64,000 nucleotides of DNA from Sphingomonas sp. CL5.1. GTDB taxonomy: Bacteria > Pseudomonadota > Alphaproteobacteria > Sphingomonadales > Sphingomonadaceae. The stretch covers positions 3,465,001 through 3,529,000 of the forward strand of contig NZ_CP050137.1 in NCBI RefSeq assembly GCF_013344685.1, written 5' to 3'. The notes under the pieces are model-generated. The model ran no database searches and was not told the origin of the DNA. It worked only from the letters and a program-made list of their open reading frames with translations. A program made the position numbers and the translations under genes. Positions 42,815 through 53,737 of this stretch are shown piece after piece; within the stretch, counting starts at the first letter, position 1, and the number at the start of each line of letters is the position of its first letter.

Positions 42815-44254
42815 ATGAGCATGAAAGCGGAAAAGGTGCGCGTGGAATTCGAGCGGCCCGGCGTATCGGCATTCGACGATCCGCTGGCCCAGCTAGATGC
42901 GGTGGCGACGGCCGACTATATAAGACGCGGCGATCTCGACACGGCCGAGGTGATGGAAGCGACGATCGCGCGGGCGGAGCGCTTGCAACCGTCGCTCAAT
43001 TTCCTGGTCAGCACCGATTTCGATCGCGCGCGAAAGGCAGCGGCCGGCGCGAAACGTGCCGGCCCCTTTGCCGGCGTGCCGATGCTGGTGAAGGATCTGT
43101 CCGACGCCATCGGCTTCACGACCGGCCACGGCGCGCGGTTCGCGCAAGGCGGGCCGAAGGCGACGAGCCAGCTTCCGTTCGTCGACGCGATGGAGGTGGC
43201 CGGCTTCACATTGTTCGGCAAGAGCGGCGCACCCGAATTCGGCATGATGCCCACCACCGAGTCCAATGCGACCGGGCCGGCGCGCAACCCGTGGAACCCG
43301 GCCTTCTCGACCGGCGGATCGTCTGGCGGCGCGGCGGCGGCCGTGGCGGCGGGCGTGATTCCAGTCGCCCATGCGACCGATGGCGGCGGTTCGATCCGCA
43401 TCCCCGCTTCGTGCTGCGGTCTGTTCGGCCTCAAGCCGGCGCGGCAGCGGACCGTGCTGGCCGAAGTCCCCGACGAATCCCCTATCCAGATCGCGGTCGG
43501 GCTATGCGTGTCGCGAACGGTGCGCGATACCGCGACCTTCCTCGATGTCGTCGAGCGCAAAGGCAGCGATGCCATGCTGCCCCCGGTCGGGCTGGTGACG
43601 GCCCCACTCGGGCGTCGGCTCAAAGTGGGATTGCTGCTGACGGGATTCGGCGGTCAGATACCCCACCCCGAGGTCACGGCGGCGATCGAGCAAACGGCGG
43701 CGCTGGTCGAGACCCTGGGCCATGATGTCGAGCCGGCCGTCTGGCCCTTCGGACAGGAGTTCTTCACCGCCTTCATGAAGATGGCGGGATCGGGCCTGGC
43801 GCATACGGTCAGGGAGCTTGAAGAAAGCCTCGGGCGGACGCTCGATGAGCAATTGGTCGAACCCTATACGCTGGCGCTTGCCGAGCTGCATGGACGCGAT
43901 CCCGCAGCGGCTGCGGCGGCGATCGAGGACGTCGCGCGATACAGCCGGGTCTTCACCGAATGGCTGAACGGCTATGACGTCGTCCTCAGCCCCGTGCTGA
44001 GCGATCCGCCGACGCCGATCGGTCATTTCGCTCCGGGGCTGCCTTACGAGCTGATGCAGGAACGGCTCGATCGCTACATCGCCTTCACGCCGCCGCACAA
44101 TGCCGCCGGCGTGGCGAGCATGTCCGTGCCGCTCTCGCTGACTTCCGAGGGCCTGCCGGTGGGGAGCCAGTTCGCCGCCGGAGCGGGCGGCGAACGCCTC
44201 CTGCTGGAACTCGCCTATCAACTCGAGGAAGCAAGTCCCTGGACCTGCCGATGA
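42815..44254 (+). CDS. Amidase (amidase-signature family)
   Basis: 479 residues with a complete Ser-cisSer-Lys triad: Lys in GVPMLVKDLSDAIG (near residue 92), and the two Ser in the glycine/serine-rich block PAFSTGGSSGGAAAAVAAGVIPVAHATDGGGSIRIPASCCGLFGLKPAR (residues 165-215). It hydrolyses a carboxamide or aryl amide; no signal peptide is seen, so it acts in the cytoplasm. It lies between the receptor and an MFS transporter with which it overlaps by ATGA. The fit is import, transport across the inner membrane, then amide cleavage; GatA is excluded by the missing gatB and gatC neighbours. Confidence 0.93.
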   Translation: MSMKAEKVRVEFERPGVSAFDDPLAQLDAVATADYIRRGDLDTAEVMEATIARAERLQPSLNFLVSTDFDRARKAAAGAKRAGPFAGVPMLVKDLSDAIGFTTGHGARFAQGGPKATSQLPFVDAMEVAGFTLFGKSGAPEFGMMPTTESNATGPARNPWNPAFSTGGSSGGAAAAVAAGVIPVAHATDGGGSIRIPASCCGLFGLKPARQRTVLAEVPDESPIQIAVGLCVSRTVRDTATFLDVVERKGSDAMLPPVGLVTAPLGRRLKVGLLLTGFGGQIPHPEVTAAIEQTAALVETLGHDVEPAVWPFGQEFFTAFMKMAGSGLAHTVRELEESLGRTLDEQLVEPYTLALAELHGRDPAAAAAAIEDVARYSRVFTEWLNGYDVVLSPVLSDPPTPIGHFAPGLPYELMQERLDRYIAFTPPHNAAGVASMSVPLSLTSEGLPVGSQFAAGAGGERLLLELAYQLEEASPWTCR

Positions 44255-45525
44255 CGGAGGCGTGGTGCGAGGCGGCGCCCGCGCCCCGGGCCGAATGGCG
44301 CGACGGGTGGCGCGTCCTGCTCGCCTCGGTTCTCGGCATGGGCTCCGGGATCAGCATGTTCGTCGGCGTCATCGGCTTCTTCATGAAGCCGCTTCAGGCG
44401 GAGTTCGGCTGGGGGCGCGGCGAGCTGGCGCTCGTCGCCTTCGCGCCGCTGCTGACCTCGATGATGCTCCCGCTGTTCGGGATATTGGTCGATCGCTACG
44501 GCGTCGCGCGCTTCGTCGCGCTGGGAACGATGCTGTTCGCTTTGTCCTATGTCGTCCTGTCGGCCATGCCCGACGCGCTGTGGATCTATCTGGGTCTGAT
44601 TGCCTTCATCGGGTTGATCGCCGGCCCGCTGTCCAGCCCGCTGGTTTTCACCCGGCCGCTGATCGTCAGTTTCGAGCGGTGGCGCGGCACGGCGGTATCG
44701 ATCGGGATGAGCGGCGGATACGTGCTGTCGGTCGTGGTCTTCCCGATCCTCGCCGCGACGATCGCGGCATGGGGATGGCGCGCCGGCTTCCTGCTCCTCG
44801 CACCGCTGACGCTGGTGACCGGCGGAGTCGCCGCGTTCCTGCTCCGCGACGATGGCCGCCCCGCCACGACTGGCGCGATGGAAGCGGCGGAAGGCGCGAC
44901 CCTGCACGAAGCTATACGATCGCGGCCGTTCTGGCTGCTGCTCGCCGCGATTATCTTGGGCACGGTGTCCGCGGGCGGCATCGTCGGGCATCTGCAACCT
45001 TTGCTGTCCGACAAGGGCGTCGGCGCGGCCGAGGTCGGCCTCTATGCCTCATTTTTCTCCGCCAGCGTCATCGGCGGCCGGCTGGCGACGGGGGTGCTGC
45101 TCGACCGGCTGTGGCCGGGGCTCGTCGGCTGCGCGTCGCTGATCCTGCCGGTCGCGGGCCTGCTGATCCTCGCCATGCCGGCAAGCAGCGCGCCGGTCCT
45201 GATCGGGAGCATGGCCCTGCTCGGGTTCGGACAGGGGGCGGAGGGAAATCTCATCGGCTATTTCACCGCACGGCTGTTCGGGCACCGCGCCTTCGGCGTC
45301 ATCTACGGCGTGCTGGGGTTTGGCTACGGCGTAGCCTTCTCGATCGGCGGGGTCGCTTTCGGTTACAGCTTCGACCTGATCAACAGCTATTCCGCTGCGC
45401 TGCTGGTCAGCGGCGCGATGTCAGTCGCGGGCGCGTTCGCCATGCTCGGCACCGGGCGGCACGGCGATGCGCTTCCGGCGAGGCGTTCGGATGACCGCAT
45501 CGCCCATTCGGTCCACCGATGCTGA
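44251..45525 (+). CDS. MFS transporter (monocarboxylate/OFA-like)
   Basis: 424 residues with about 12 membrane segments. N-terminal WRVLLASVLGMGSGISMFVGVIGFFMKPLQAEFGWGRGELALV and the loop GILVDRYGVARFVALG fit the oxalate/formate or monocarboxylate-porter-like branch of MFS. The ATG lies inside the amidase stop region (ATGA overlap), so translation is coupled. It would carry the organic acid or amide across the inner membrane in the same pathway. Confidence 0.9.
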   Translation: MTEAWCEAAPAPRAEWRDGWRVLLASVLGMGSGISMFVGVIGFFMKPLQAEFGWGRGELALVAFAPLLTSMMLPLFGILVDRYGVARFVALGTMLFALSYVVLSAMPDALWIYLGLIAFIGLIAGPLSSPLVFTRPLIVSFERWRGTAVSIGMSGGYVLSVVVFPILAATIAAWGWRAGFLLLAPLTLVTGGVAAFLLRDDGRPATTGAMEAAEGATLHEAIRSRPFWLLLAAIILGTVSAGGIVGHLQPLLSDKGVGAAEVGLYASFFSASVIGGRLATGVLLDRLWPGLVGCASLILPVAGLLILAMPASSAPVLIGSMALLGFGQGAEGNLIGYFTARLFGHRAFGVIYGVLGFGYGVAFSIGGVAFGYSFDLINSYSAALLVSGAMSVAGAFAMLGTGRHGDALPARRSDDRIAHSVHRC

Positions 45526-45580
45526 AAGATTCGAGGCAGCACAGCCGAAGGCATATGGCTTACTTATAATTGCCAAATTA

Positions 45581-45593
45581 CACCTGATCGTAA
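45581..45593. promoter_or_regulatory. 13-bp motif shared with the receptor promoter, inside an inverted repeat
   Basis: CACCTGATCGTAA lies 93-105 bp before the monooxygenase ATG and overlaps the inverted pair AATTAC (45576-45581) and GTAATT (45590-45595). It matches the 40374 motif with one mismatch. Confidence 0.4.
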
Positions 45594-45685
45594 TTCAAGC
45601 TCATGGGTCAGGCGGGGCCGGGACAGGCGAGCGGTCGGGAAATCGCCGGAAGGCATCGGCGCAACAATTCGGAGAGTGAAACGTC

Positions 45686-47506
45686 ATGGTCACGCAGAAG
45701 GATGCGATCGCCGCGGATTTCGATCTCGATGCGCTACGCGAGAAATACCGTCAGGAACGCGACAAGCGGATCCGTCCCGAAGGCAACGCGCAATATCTCG
45801 AGGTCGAAGGCGAGTTCAGCCACTATCTCGATGATCCCTATGACAATCCGGATTTCACGCGCGGGCCGAGGAACGACGAAATCGAAATCCTTGTCATCGG
45901 CGGCGGCTTCGGCGGGCTGATCGCGGCGTCGCGGCTGCGCCGTGCCGGATTCGAGGATATCCGGATCATCGAGAAGGCCGGCGATTTCGGTGGGACATGG
46001 TATTGGAATCGCTATCCCGGCATCCAGTGCGACACGGAATCCTATATCTACCTGCCGTTCCTTGAAGAGACCGGGTATATCCCGACCGAAAAATATATCC
46101 GCGGATCAGAAATCCGCGAACATGCCGAGCGGATTGCAAGGCATTTCGACCTTTATCGCGACGCCTGCTTCCGCACGATCGTCACGGAGATGCGCTGGTT
46201 GGAGGATGAGGGGAAATGGCTGATCGCCACAAACCGCGACGACCGCATGAAGGCCCGTTTTGTCCTGATGTCCAGCGGCCCGCTGAACCGGCCGAAATTG
46301 CCGGGCATTCCGGGAATCGACGGATTCAGCGGCCATATGTTTCACACCTCCCGGTGGGATTATGCCTATACGGGCGGCAATAGCGCCGGCGCTCTTGCGG
46401 GGCTGGCCGACAAAAGAGTCGCGATCATCGGCACAGGCGCCACCGCCATCCAGTGCGTGCCCTATGTCGCGCGGGACGCGAAGAGGTTGTTCGTGTTCCA
46501 GCGCACACCGTCATCGGTGGATGCTCGCGGCAATCGCCCGACAGACCCGGAGTGGGTGACATCGCTCCAGCCCGGCTGGCAGAAGATACGGATGGAGAAT
46601 TTCAACGCGCTCGTTTCGGGCGTGCCGCAAGATCAGGATCTGGTGAATGACGGCTGGACCGACATAATGCGGAACCTTGCCGGCATCACGCTCCGGCATG
46701 AGGCCGGGGCAACGGACCCCGAGACGCTCGCCGCCCTGACCGAACTCGCCGACTTTCGGAAGATGAACGAGATCCGCGCGCGGGTGGACGCCATCGTCTC
46801 GGACGAGCGGACGGCCGAAGCACTCAAGCCCTGGTATCGCCAATTCTGCAAGCGCCCGACGTTCAACGACGATTATCTCGCCGCTTTCAATCGTCCGAAC
46901 GTGTCGCTCATCGATACGTCGGGGCGTGGCGTGGAGCGGGTCAGCAAGGCGGGGCCGGTGGTCGATGGAATCGAATATCCCGTGGACTGCATCATTTTCG
47001 CGACGGGCTTCGAGATCGGCACGGCCTATACGCGGCGGGCCGGACTGGAAGTTCATGGGCGCAGCGGCAAGACGCTGACGAATCATTGGCAAGACGGCGT
47101 GAAAACGCTGCACGGCTTCTACAGCTATGGCTTCCCGAACTGCTTTCACCTCGGGATAACCCAAGGAACAATCACCACAAATTTCTGCCACATGCTTCTC
47201 GAACAGGCGGATCACGTCACCGCCGTGCTCGATCGCGCGCGCGCTCTCGGGGCGGATATCATTGAACCAACGGAAGCGGCAGAAGCCGAATGGGTGGAAA
47301 CGATCCGACAGACGAAGCTGCGAAACCTCGATTTCCTGGAAGCCTGCACCCCCGGCTATTATAACAACGAAGGGCACCCGGGCGACGGGAACGGCCCGAT
47401 CGACGAGCAATATGGCAGAGGATCGATCGCCTTTTTCGACCTCATCCATCAATGGCGGGCGGAAGGAAGCTTCCAGGGGCTCGGTTTTGGCGTGGCCGGT
47501 GCCTGA
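45686..47506 (+). CDS. Flavin-containing monooxygenase, type I Baeyer-Villiger type
   Basis: 606 residues. FAD site EILVIGGGFGGLIAASRLRRAG (near residue 68), GGTWYWNRYPGIQCDTESYIYL, the BVMO fingerprint FSGHMFHTSRWDY (FxGxxxHxxxW pattern, near residue 212), and NADP site VAIIGTGATAIQCVPYVAR. The C-terminal block NCFHLGITQGTITTNFCHMLLEQ fits the cyclohexanone/phenylacetone monooxygenase group. It inserts oxygen next to a ketone to give an ester or lactone, using NADPH and O2. The N-terminal 65-residue extension before the FAD site is usual for this group. It lies downstream of the receptor-amidase-MFS operon and upstream of a double TetR gene. Confidence 0.93.
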   Translation: MVTQKDAIAADFDLDALREKYRQERDKRIRPEGNAQYLEVEGEFSHYLDDPYDNPDFTRGPRNDEIEILVIGGGFGGLIAASRLRRAGFEDIRIIEKAGDFGGTWYWNRYPGIQCDTESYIYLPFLEETGYIPTEKYIRGSEIREHAERIARHFDLYRDACFRTIVTEMRWLEDEGKWLIATNRDDRMKARFVLMSSGPLNRPKLPGIPGIDGFSGHMFHTSRWDYAYTGGNSAGALAGLADKRVAIIGTGATAIQCVPYVARDAKRLFVFQRTPSSVDARGNRPTDPEWVTSLQPGWQKIRMENFNALVSGVPQDQDLVNDGWTDIMRNLAGITLRHEAGATDPETLAALTELADFRKMNEIRARVDAIVSDERTAEALKPWYRQFCKRPTFNDDYLAAFNRPNVSLIDTSGRGVERVSKAGPVVDGIEYPVDCIIFATGFEIGTAYTRRAGLEVHGRSGKTLTNHWQDGVKTLHGFYSYGFPNCFHLGITQGTITTNFCHMLLEQADHVTAVLDRARALGADIIEPTEAAEAEWVETIRQTKLRNLDFLEACTPGYYNNEGHPGDGNGPIDEQYGRGSIAFFDLIHQWRAEGSFQGLGFGVAGA

Positions 47507-47551
47507 CGCTGCCGTCCGACGGGCCTGCCCTTTTCACGGAAATTACCTGCG

Positions 47552-47574
47552 GTTACCAAGCTGCGCCTGGTAAC
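47552..47574. promoter_or_regulatory. Inverted repeat before the double-TetR gene
   Basis: GTTACCA, nine bases, TGGTAAC: perfect 7-bp arms ending 14 bp upstream of the TTG start. An extra TTACC lies just before it. Autoregulation by the downstream regulator is plausible. Confidence 0.5.
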
Positions 47575-47588
47575 GGGGGAAATCTGTC

Positions 47589-48830
47589 TTGGCCCAAAAA
47601 AAGCGAAGCGACGGCAATCGTCTTGGGTGGGAGACGCTCGTCGTCGTCGCCTCGAAGCATCTCAACACGATGGGCGTTTCCGTCGAATGGTTCTCGGAAA
47701 TCGCCAGGGACCTGCGCGTCACCAGACCGGCGCTTTATTCCTATGTCAGCGATCGCGACGACCTGCTCTTCAAATGCTACAAGAGATCGTGCGACGTCCT
47801 TGTCGATACGTTAGACGCCGCCGCTGCCGCGACCGACGATCCTCTCCGGATACTCGACAACTTCCTGACGGCCGCCATCTCAGGCGCGCAGCGGGAAGTC
47901 GCGGCGCTGAGCGAAATCGATGTCCTTCCGCAAGAGAGGCAGGCGATCATCCGGTCGCAGCATGAAGCCCTGGTCACCGCCGTCGCCGTGATCGTCCGGC
48001 GCGGCATCGACAGCGGGCAGTTTCGCGCAGTCGATCCGCAGATCGTCGCGCTGTCGATCATCGGCATGATCACCTATGCCCCGCTGGCGCGCCGTTGGTT
48101 GCTGCAAAGCGCCCACCCGCAGCAGGCCAATGGTGCGAGGGAGCTCCTGTTCCACGGGTTGGCGGCTTCTCCGGAACCCGATCTGAGCCAACCCTTTCCG
48201 TCGCTGAATACCGGCCCGGCAAGGATCGACCTGTTCGATCGCGCGGCGCTGGAGGAGGCTCGCCGGGAAACGATCCTCGTAGCCGCCTCGCTGCTGTTCA
48301 ACCGCCGCGGCGTTGGCGGGACGCGTGTCGACGACGTAGCGGCCGCGCTCGGGATCAGCAAGCGCACCATCTATCATTATGTGGGGCAGAAGGACGCGCT
48401 GCTGGATGCCTGTATCGAGCGGGCCTATAAATTCTATTTCTCCGGCCTGTATATGGCGCAGCGCTCGCCGGGCTCGCGCCTCACCGCTATCTACGGCGTG
48501 ATGAAGGAGATGATCCTGGCGATGAGCGACCCCGACATGGCGATGCTGCTTCCCTATGTCGGCTTCGGTCAGTTGAGCGCCAAGGAACGCCGCAGTGTCA
48601 ACATCCATGCGCAGGAACTGACCGAAGGGTATCGGACGATGCTGGAGAAGGGGCAAAGGGAAGGAAGCATGAGGAATTTCGCGCCCTACGATATCTTATC
48701 AGCTTCACTGCCCGGCATCTTTACATGGGTCGTGAACGACCCGGCGCCGTTCAATCGGGATCGGAGTTATATCGTTGAGGAGATCGCCAGCATCATCGTT
48801 CGCGGAATTATAGTCCGTCAGTCTCGCTGA
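47589..48830 (+). CDS. Transcriptional regulator with two tandem TetR domains
   Basis: 413 residues, twice the usual TetR length. The first helix-turn-helix is near residues 14-60 (ETLVVVASKHLNTMGVSVEWFSEIARDLRVTRPALYSYVSDRDDLLFKC). The second is near 223-275 (ETILVAASLLFNRRGVGGTRVDDVAAALGISKRTIYHYVGQKDALLDAC). Each is followed by its own ligand-type helical domain. I chose TTG 47589 (GGGGGA upstream); an internal start is possible. A single chain with two TetR units might bind as a pseudo-dimer. It lies 82 bp after the monooxygenase and has its own inverted repeat upstream. Confidence 0.88.
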   Translation: MAQKKRSDGNRLGWETLVVVASKHLNTMGVSVEWFSEIARDLRVTRPALYSYVSDRDDLLFKCYKRSCDVLVDTLDAAAAATDDPLRILDNFLTAAISGAQREVAALSEIDVLPQERQAIIRSQHEALVTAVAVIVRRGIDSGQFRAVDPQIVALSIIGMITYAPLARRWLLQSAHPQQANGARELLFHGLAASPEPDLSQPFPSLNTGPARIDLFDRAALEEARRETILVAASLLFNRRGVGGTRVDDVAAALGISKRTIYHYVGQKDALLDACIERAYKFYFSGLYMAQRSPGSRLTAIYGVMKEMILAMSDPDMAMLLPYVGFGQLSAKERRSVNIHAQELTEGYRTMLEKGQREGSMRNFAPYDILSASLPGIFTWVVNDPAPFNRDRSYIVEEIASIIVRGIIVRQSR

Positions 48831-48833
48831 TTT

Positions 48834-49339
48834 TTGTCAGTAACGAATTATTTAATCGCGTTGCAAGTCATTATCTGCCATTTATGCCAATCCCCTATGA
48901 ACTGCGAGCCTTCACAATATCTCGATTGGCTTCTACTAAACCAAACCCACTTGAAAGTTCGGTTCCCGCTACAAATTCTGATGATCTCCGATGAGTCTAT
49001 CTCAAATATGACAATCCCGAATGCTGCAGCACGATCCGTTCCGTACGAGAAGGGATCAAGCTTCTTTGTTCAACGCGCTAGAGAAGCTTTATAGGCTGGC
49101 CAGCTTGGCAATAGGCTATGCGTTGGGGCCGGCCACGCCGATCACCGTTCTTGCAAAAAATATCGGCGCGCCAAAATACGGATAAATAAATTATTAACAT
49201 TATATAATTATTATCGTATGTTATACAAAGACTCAGAGATCATGACTCATGTGGCTTACCAGCCGTGATGTAGTCTGATCCAACATGGATTTGTTGCATA
49301 ACGTAACCGCAGTATGACGGTGGTATTATTGACGAATAT
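48834..49339. other. AT-richer intergenic stretch without a recognisable gene
   Basis: About 500 bp between the regulator and an IS remnant. An 86-codon plus-strand frame (48834-49094) has no family resemblance, starts right after the preceding stop and lacks a ribosome-binding site. The part around 49180-49220 is strongly AT-rich, unlike the rest of the window, which suggests foreign or degraded DNA. Confidence 0.5.
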
Positions 49340-49530
49340 TATGCGGCGCGGATTGTGGTTGGAGTTCCGATTTGCGAGAATCGATTGAGGATTGCAGCAC
49401 GGACTTTGAGTTCTGCAATCTGACGATCGAAGGTACGAGATGCGACGCGCTGTCCGAGCAGCTTGAAGCAGTGCATTTTGGTCTTGGCGAGGCTGCGGCG
49501 CTGATAGCCACTCCAATTCTCCAGTCGCGC
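49340..49530 (-). mobile_element. IS5-family transposase, C-terminal remnant
   Basis: The minus-strand frame reads NWSGYQRRSLAKTKMHCFKLLGQRV, then ASRTFDRQIAELKVRAAILNRFSQIGTP, the closing segment of IS5-family (IS4/5 superfamily) transposases. The N-terminal DDE part is absent and no clear terminal repeats were seen. It lies just left of the tRNA-Arg fragment. Confidence 0.75.
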
Positions 49531-49680
49531 TGTCGTCCGACTGGCTTGTGCCGAAACACAGGCTGATCGAGTGACTCAATCTCGAATGGACACGAGCCAG
49601 GGCGATTACGCAGTAAAAAGAGCGGCCCGCAACCGACCTCTTATCCCGCTACAAGCCATTGCTTTCCTAAGGAAAATGTC

Positions 49681-49726
49681 GCGCCCGGAACGATTCGAAC
49701 GTCCGACCCTCAGATTCGTAGTCTTG
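49681..49726 (-). repeat. 3' half of a tRNA-Arg(ACG) gene, probable integration-site (att) scar
   Basis: On the minus strand AGACTACGAATCTGAGGG gives the anticodon loop CTACGAA with anticodon ACG. It is followed by a perfect T arm around GTTCGAATC and the acceptor half CCGGGCGC. The CCA end reads ACA, and the 5' half (D arm) is absent: upstream sequence cannot pair with the anticodon stem beyond three bases. Such 3' fragments are left when tyrosine integrases insert elements into tRNA genes. Confidence 0.72.
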
Positions 49727-49864
49727 AAATCTGCCGTTCGTCCACTTCGCGGGCATGCGCTCGTGAACGACTGACGTTGGAGATTTGGCTGCCGTTCCCG
49801 ACGATCAGCGCGAATGGCAGATTTCGCCCAAAGGGGACATCCGATTGCACGATTACCAGCGACG

Positions 49865-50152
49865 TCAGGCGAGCCCGAGCAACCAGTTGGCCAACGACAC
49901 CGGGCGGATCGTCGCTCCGGGCATATGCTCGCTGAGTTCGCGCCGATTGGCTATCAGCCATGCAAGGCAATCGGCGCGGCTTTCGAACAGCGCGAAACGC
50001 GCCCGCGACGGCACCTTCCCTTCTCCATCGACGAGGAACCGGGCATGGGGGCGGCAGCCCGGGGCGGCGATCCAGTCACGGCTCGGGGCCTCCACCGCGG
50101 CCGCCCAATACGGCCTGCGGGGATCGAGCGAATCCACCTGACTTCGATCCAT
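49865..50152 (-). CDS. Small hypothetical protein downstream of katG
   Basis: 95 residues from ATG 50152, with GGAGAGG upstream. The sequence MDRSQVDSLDPRRPYWAAAVEAPSRDWIAAP, then RFLVDGEGKVPSRARFALFESRADCLAWLIANRREL, looks like a compact soluble protein; the FxSRADCLAWL part resembles a short helix-rich conserved tail. I do not recognise a family. It is 138 bp after the katG stop on the same strand and may be cotranscribed. Coding is supported by the good ribosome-binding site and the lack of a better frame. Confidence 0.6.
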   Translation of the reverse strand: MDRSQVDSLDPRRPYWAAAVEAPSRDWIAAPGCRPHARFLVDGEGKVPSRARFALFESRADCLAWLIANRRELSEHMPGATIRPVSLANWLLGLA

Positions 50153-50289
50153 CGAACATCCTCTCCACGGTCGATCGATCCGCAATGCCTCTCATGACGG
50201 GGCGGTGTCGGAAGCGATCGGGAACGATCCGTCTCCGGGATCAGGCGCGCCGCGACCGGGAAGTGCCCGGCTGCGGCGCGCCGGTCCCG

Positions 50290-52871
<2,582 letters not shown>

Positions 52872-52902
52872 TGGTGGGCGCGCAGGGATTGAACCTGTGA
52901 CC
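52872..52902 (-). repeat. 3' end of a tRNA-Val gene, probable att scar
   Basis: On the minus strand the sequence reads GGTCACAGGTTCAATC, then CCCTGCGCGCCCACCA, the T arm, acceptor strand and CCA of a tRNA-Val-like gene. One base is missing between T stem and acceptor (CCTG-CGCG), and the 5' part is replaced by transposase sequence. It is non-functional and marks an old integration or recombination point. Confidence 0.65.
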
Positions 52903-53306
52903 AAGGGGCGCTCGAGCCAGGGGATCGGCCGCTCGCGTGGCGGCTGGACGACAAAGATCCACGCACTCGCCGACGTTATCGGACGCCCGTATGCGCTACG
53001 CCAGGCAACGTCAGCGATGTCAGCACGGCGCCCGCGCTCCTCGAACGGGCTGGGCCTATGCGATACCTGCTCGGCGACGAGGGCTATGATGCCGACCGGC
53101 TCCGGCGCTCGCTACGCGACACGGGCACCATCCCGGTTATCCCCGGCCGGCGCATCCGCTACGACAAGGATCGCTATCGCGGCCGTCACCTCATCGAAAA
53201 CACCTTCTGCCGCTTGAAGGATTTCCGCCGCGTTGCCACTCGCTACGATAAACTCGCCGCCAACTTCCTCTCAGGCGTCGCTCTCGCCACCGCCATCGCC
53301 TTCTGA
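52903..53306 (+). mobile_element. IS5-family (IS427-like) transposase remnant, frameshifted
   Basis: The plus strand reads GIGRSRGGWTTKIHALADVIGRPYALR, then after a frameshift near 53000 MRYLLGDEGYDADRLRRSLRDTGTIPVIPGRR and RGRHLIENTFCRLKDFRRVATRYDKLAANFLSGVALATAIAF. This is the C-terminal two thirds of the DDE transposase, with the catalytic-domain D in LGDEGYDAD and E in HLIENTFCRLKDFRR. The N-terminus is missing, so it is inactive. Confidence 0.85.
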
Positions 53307-53350
53307 CTGTGAATGAGTCTCAGCCCTAGAATGAAATTGGACAAGCTCCG

Positions 53351-53630
53351 TCGCCAACACACCGCGAATGGCGGAAACGGCTAGAAGACGCCCCTGCCCT
53401 CATCGGTCGACGCAAGCGAGGCGAGAACCTGACTAAGGTTAGGGCGATCTCTACCATCAACCGCGACATCGTTCCGTTTCGAGTGGCCTTGGGGCGCGTC
53501 CTGGCTCTTGGCACGCCCAACACAGAAGCGGCATGACAGGAGGCGCTTATTAGGCGCCAATCGGCGTCGCGACCTCTACCTCGAGCGTAGCGAGCGAAGG
53601 AAGCTACTCGACGCAGCGGACGAGGAGTGA
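53351..53630 (+). pseudogene. Tyrosine-integrase remnant
   Basis: SPTHREWRKRLEDAPALIGRRKRGENL and STINRDIVPFRVALGRVLALGTPNTEAA resemble the core-binding (SAM-like) domain of phage/island integrases. TGA then interrupts at a position where relatives have Trp. In another frame, GANRRRDLYLERSERRKLLDAADEE matches the start of the catalytic domain (RRRxLYLxRxERRALLxAA). The catalytic R-H-R-Y part is missing. It sits next to the tRNA-Val fragment and is probably the remains of the element that used it. 53631-53737 shows nothing further. Confidence 0.55.
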
Positions 53631-53737
53631 GCCCCTTTCTTCATCTGCGATTAAATCGAATTCAACCAGCTTCACCCCGGCGCTCACCGCGAAGGCCGCC
53701 GGCTACGGGGCCGGCGCGCGGTGGATGGAACGCGCCC

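Noticed and set aside
48834..49094. An 86-codon plus-strand frame after the double-TetR gene.
   Set aside because: It begins at the preceding stop without a ribosome-binding site and resembles no family, so it is not listed as a gene.
53326..53523. A 65-codon minus-strand frame near the integrase remnant.
   Set aside because: The plus strand there matches integrase fragments; the minus frame is Arg-rich and lacks a family pattern.
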